Source: Diploptera punctata (taxonomy: Eukaryota; Arthropoda; Insecta; Blattodea; Blaberidae). From it: DNA of 64,000 nucleotides. Where the stretch lies: contig JASPKZ010007432.1 of assembly GCA_030220185.1 (NCBI GenBank), positions 1,550,001 through 1,614,000 on the forward strand, given 5' to 3'. The position numbers were made by a program, and so were the translations under genes. The notes beneath the pieces are model-generated. The model searched no databases. It had not been told where the DNA came from and saw only the letters and a list, made by a program, of their open reading frames with translations. Of the stretch, positions 59,908 to 64,000 are shown piece after piece. How positions within the stretch are numbered: the first letter of the stretch is position 1; every line of letters begins with the position of its first letter.

Positions 59908-60039
59908 ATTCAGTTGATACCTATGAGAACATACAACTTGATTTAGCAAAACAAATCTATAAATACAGAGCATAAATCAGATAAAAAAAAGGTTTAATTT
60001 AAATTCTTTAATGATGATAATGATAGTAATAATAATATC

Positions 60040-60330
60040 TTCCACCATTGCCGGTCCCAAATCCAAATGAGAAAGGAGGAGGGGAGGAGTAACACCTCAT
60101 TAAAAAACCTAGGTTTAGCTGACCTGGCAGAAAGTACCTTGGGAGGGTCCCTAGCTAGGGTTACAGTGAAGACCACATCGACAGATGCAGCAAGAGTAGA
60201 AGACCTACAGTATGGTACAGATGGAAGACGAGGCAATAAAGGGTGGATAAGACTATTAGCTGCAGTGAAAGCAACTGATCTATGGTGGACTCCAGAAAAA
60301 GTCTCTGGTCCTCCAGGTTGGAGGTTGATG
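60040..60330 (+). repeat. Unclassified repeat-like sequence with higher GC
   Basis: A stretch of about 290 bases with more GC than its surroundings and open on both strands. It joins directly to a LINE tail at 60330. It may be the 5' part of a composite repeat. I do not recognise it. Confidence 0.35.
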
Positions 60331-60545
60331 CTATGGGCCAGCTCCTCATACATTGTAAAAAAACTTAATGCTAAAAAACCAAAATATATAGCCTGGAAAA
60401 GGGAAACATGGTAGACCAAAGCCAATGTGGATAAAGGGAATTCAAGACAACATATGACAGAAGCAGACATGCATGACCAGGAAGTGTGGAAGAAAAAATA
60501 ATTATTTTGGTTGAGGATACCTGTGTATATAACAGAAACAGTCCT
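60330..60545 (+). pseudogene. LINE C-terminal tail fragment
   Basis: GKGKHGRPKPMWIKGIQ-like codons near 60395-60440 and 'agtgtggaagaaaaaataat' match the inverse of 55880-56080. Confidence 0.6.
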
Positions 60546-60593
60546 GAAATAAATATAAAATAATAATATCTGTCTAATAACAATAATTATATT

Positions 60594-60735
<142 letters not shown>

Positions 60736-60804
60736 TATAAAAATTAAAAAATCACAAATACATATAACATATATATATATATATATCTACAAAATAAATG
60801 TTTG

Positions 60805-60895
60805 TTCTGGATTCGCATGGTAGCGTAAGTGGTAGTACACTGAGATATCAACTCAGAGGTCCGGGTTCAAATCCCGTCCAAGCATTTACTTTTCT
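60805..60895 (+). mobile_element. tRNA-like SINE head
   Basis: TAGCGTAAGTGGTAGTACAC (A box), an anticodon arm CTGAG-ATATCAA-CTCAG and CGGGTTCAAATCCCG (B box). The acceptor stem is imperfect (five of seven), so a working tRNA is unlikely. Confidence 0.6.
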
Positions 60896-61309
60896 TATCT
60901 TGTCATATATAATCTTAGATGTTAAATAATCTATAAATAAGCATAAAGAGAAATAAAATTATAATCTTAGTTGTATGTGCACAAGACATAATATATATGA
61001 ATACAAGCAACAATGCACAAACACAGCCAACTGAAACATCTAAAGATCTTAGACACAAACAAGGCCAAAAATATTCAAGCATTTCAAATTGAAATTGAAA
61101 TAGTAGTAATAGTAGTATTATTAGTAGTCGGTCAATACTGTACATTCCCATGTAGATCGAGGGCCATCCCTTATGGAAGTGACTTAACCAAGTTAATTTA
61201 GTTAAGATCATTTCCCTACAGATATCAGCAAATGACAAATGGTTATCTATCACCTCAAAGAGACATTTAATGGGCAACTAAAGTATTGCTTGGATAGGAA
61301 AGGCTTATT

Positions 61310-61480
61310 AAATCTTGTGCAGAGGCTCTAATTTAGGCTTGAAGTTTTTTAACAAGCCCAAAAAATCTTTAGACTCAGGTCCCATAGTTTAAAGTCTACC
61401 ACTCCACAGATTTGAACCTGTGATTCTTGAGACAAGAAACAAGGAAGTTAAGCCCTAGACTACCAAGGTCAATTAATAAA
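61310..61480 (-). mobile_element. Possible SINE family S4, inverted copy
   Basis: The minus strand carries CACAGGTTCAAATCTGTGG and 'aaagattttttgggcttgtt', parallel to 56175-56420. Confidence 0.45.
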
Positions 61481-61489
61481 AATAATAAA

Positions 61490-62320
61490 TTATAGAACAA
61501 ACAAAACAGCATAATGGATTTAAAAAAAATTATAATAATATTACAATACTGTTTTACATTTAAAGTATAAATTTATACATCCAAAAGTATTTCAACACAC
61601 AATACATATATTTGAAAGGTAAACATTTTTGTATCCATGAAATTTAGCATTTTTATATAATTCAAAATTTATGTTAAGCACAAAGAAGAAACATTTTACT
61701 AACATGTCCACAAATTAATTAAGATATCTCCTCTACTGAAATGCAAGATCTCAAATATGAATCCACACTGTTCCCATAGCTTATACAAATTCATTTAACA
61801 ATAATTAAAAATTTCATGGATGAAAAGTATTTACTCTTTGACTGCAGATTCATAATAGAACAATCAGATACAACCTTTTTCTGTACTCTATATAGGTAGA
61901 CAAATAAATACTAATCATTTAAATAAAAACTTCCTGACTTTGTAGAATGAAACTTTACAGAATGGACAAAAAAAATTAAATTTTTTATTTTTTACTTCTA
62001 ATAAGCAAGATATTCTTTTAATGTTAAACTTATGTTTTTGACCTGACCTTCACTGAAGAAGTAGAAATGGAAGAATGTGTATGACTGTCTGGGAGGATGT
62101 TCTTATTCACCAAACCCACTTATTCATGAGAGTCATGCAAAAAGCTATGTAGGTGTTCCATAATCATACAAATAGAATAACAACCAGATTTCTACAGAAA
62201 AATGTAACTGAGGTTAGTAACATTAATTCATGCAATGCAAATCAAACAATTAAACCTCTACTACTTTAATCTATCAATGTCATTAATTAACAGCTTATTA
62301 TTCATACAATTTACAGTAGG
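61490..62320. other. Upstream flank of the gene, nothing recognised
   Basis: AT-rich. I see no promoter motif or non-coding exon that I can support. Confidence 0.4.
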
Positions 62321-62341
62321 TACTCATTTTTGTGAAGTGAA

Positions 62342-62728
62342 CTAACTCTTACTTATTCACTGGCACTATCGAACTCATAGGTTCATGGCCGCACGGACAT
62401 AAGCTCTCCATACATCACTATCCCGAGCTAATCCTTTCCAATCATTCCCTGTATAATCTACTTCCCTCAAATCATAGTTAATGTTATTCTCCCACCTCAT
62501 TCTTGGTCTACCAACTGGGCGTTTTCCCTCTGGCTTTCCTACAAGAAGCTTCCATACAAGTCTTTCATTCTGCATACGTGCAACATGTCCTGCCCATCGC
62601 AGTCTACGAGACTTAACTGTTATTATATCTGGCTTCCTATAAAGACCATGTAGTTCATTGTTATGTAGTCTTCTTCATTCACCTGTCTGTTCATCTCTCT
62701 TTGGTCCAACAATTTTCCTAAGTACTTT
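62342..62728 (-). pseudogene. 5'-truncated LINE insertion with target duplication
   Basis: A 16-bp duplication, ATTTTTGTGAAGTGAA (62326-62341 and 62729-62744), flanks it. The minus strand holds only the last part of the 44582-type LINE: KIVGPKRDEQTGE- then, after a shift, LLVGKPEGKRPVGRPRMRWE to YVRAAMNL. The tail is (AGTA)n-like. Confidence 0.88.
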
Positions 62729-62799
62729 ATTTTTGTGAAGTGAATACTATCATAATTTTTTATACAAAATGGAAGTAATAATTTTGTGCAGATTAAATT

Positions 62800-63610
62800 C
62801 TTTGTGGTATATATAATTAAAGAAGACTGGCTGCACGTCTACACTGATGGCTCACTCATAAATGCTGAAATTGGTGCTGGAGCAGGAGGAACATGCTCCC
62901 TCTTTTCATTTTACTGCCATGCTGGACAAGGAACAACAAATTTTGATGGTGAAATTCATACTATAAAAATCTCTCTCCAAAACCAACACTAAAAGCCATG
63001 TTTTCCAAATTAAGTGCTCCTCTGTGACTCTAAAGCAACTACACAGGCAATTTACTGGCCAAAAAGTCTTGACTGCAAAGAATGCTACAGCATTATTACT
63101 GACCTGTGAAACTGTGGTAAAGAAGTTGTCCTCAAATAACTACCGTCCCACTGTGGGATTGCCAGTAAAGAAACAACCAATTTCCTCGTCAAACAAGGAT
63201 CTTGTATTGAACAATTGCCTGGATCTAAACCACCACCTTTCTCCTTAGTAAAATGCCACATAAAGTTAAAATCCAAAATTACAAATGACAATAGTCTTCA
63301 AACAGTGGCCAGAAACAAAAAATGGGAATACCTAATACAAAATATTGATATACCAGAGATATACCAAGAAAAACAGAAATAGCACATTTTAAAATGACAA
63401 TGGCCTACGACTGTCTGGCAAAACACATTTTTCAAAATCAATGTTCTGCCTTCACCAAAATGCATTTTATGCAATCACCCAGGTGAAGAAATGGATGAAG
63501 GTCATCTGAACAACTGTATCGCTGACAAATATGAAGATTCTAAGATCTCAAAGTACTGGAGAGCAAGACTGCTATTGACTTCAGTGTTAGATGCAGCACA
63601 TTAGACAACA
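62800..63610 (+). pseudogene. LINE fragment with RNase H domain and C-terminal zinc knuckle
   Basis: DWLHVYTDGSLINAEIGAGA, FSFYCHAGQGTTNFDGEIHT shows the RNase H start (YTDGS, with D and E residues). Near 63460, SPKCILCNHPGEEMDEGHLN and NCIADKY give the Cx2C...HxxxxC knuckle, then YWRARLLLTSV. Many stops lie between. Confidence 0.75.
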
Positions 63611-63704
63611 ACAACATATAATTAAAACGTTTTATGCACTTTGGGTCACAAATGTATTGTTGTCTCACAAAAAAATACATTTGTACAGAAATTTATTGTT
63701 AACA

Positions 63705-64000
63705 AACAATGGGGATAATTAAGAATATTACAAAACCATCTTCAGTACAAAAGAACACAAGATTACGACTTTATAAGGTTCTTGCAAGACCAGTATTAAG
63801 ATATGGTAGTGAAGCATAGACAATATGATGAAGAGATGAATGCTGAATAACAGGAAATGAGATGTGATTTAGGTGCCATACAGCAGGCTATACAAAGTGG
63901 GACCATAAAAGAAATGAGGAAATTATAAAAGAGTTGGGTGTAGAACCCATTCTCCATCATATGCCGGAACAACTGGAAAACCCATCTTCAATGAATCTCA
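63705..64000 (+). pseudogene. LINE thumb fragment running off the window
   Basis: SVQKNTRLRLYKVLARPVLR and YGSEA (then a stop), HTAGYTKWDHKRNEEIIKEL. Same family as 20380-21150. Confidence 0.78.

Noticed and set aside
12053..59907. Calling the gene a pseudogene because the active site is lost
   Set aside because: All 16 exons are open, in phase and have good splice sites, which argues for a maintained protein.
59994..60470. 158-codon frame on the minus strand near the gene start
   Set aside because: It spans a repeat and a LINE tail and shows no family resemblance. It has no link to exon 1.

Overview
This is insect nuclear DNA that is AT-rich and very rich in repeats. The evidence is one spliced gene with GT/AG introns, many non-LTR retrotransposon pieces, mariner, Tc1 and piggyBac elements, and Penelope-like elements (PLEs). 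Several repeat styles, such as LINE proteins ending in YVRAAMNLQVR with an (AGTA)n tail, suggest a polyneopteran insect such as a cockroach or termite. That placement is inference.

The only host gene I can support lies on the minus strand and fills most of the window. It has 16 coding exons between 59907 (ATG) and 12053 (stop). All junctions are GT/AG and every phase fits, giving 2841 nt and a 946-residue protein. It is a full-length M1-family aminopeptidase N homologue with a signal peptide. Its catalytic machinery is gone: HEXXH reads YEIVY, the third zinc ligand Glu is Asn, GAMEN is lost, and the catalytic Tyr position is not Tyr. It looks like a maintained, secreted pseudo-aminopeptidase. 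No insertion touches an exon.

The introns and flanks are a mosaic of transposons. Positions 1-12000 (3' flank) hold an interrupted tandem repeat, tRNA-derived SINEs, a 111-bp PLE-derived unit with its empty site nearby, and a 5'-truncated LINE. Positions 12000-21700 hold PLE fold-backs, a mariner remnant and a GIY-YIG endonuclease fragment. Positions 22001-25796 are a piggyBac relic containing a LINE and a PLE. Positions 29926-32821 are a second piggyBac relic containing an intact mariner and a perfect palindrome. Positions 39281-52280 hold TTAA-flanked elements, Tc1-type elements and two copies of one LINE. Positions 53000-64000 hold SINEs, microsatellites, a decayed mariner, LINE tails and an RNase H-bearing LINE fragment.

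The most interesting system is the PLE-derived set of inverted repeats and solo units. Their arms repeatedly carry a hammerhead-ribozyme-like core: CUGANGA, a hairpin whose sequence differs between families but still pairs, GAAA, then a very short or self-complementary stem III ending in GUA, GUC or similar. A donor-like TATGAGGTGAG motif lies about 20 nt downstream in many copies. PLE-encoded minimal hammerheads and GIY-YIG endonucleases are established features of this retroelement class. The number of families and fold-back forms here, with clean 12-13 bp target-site duplications, is unusual.
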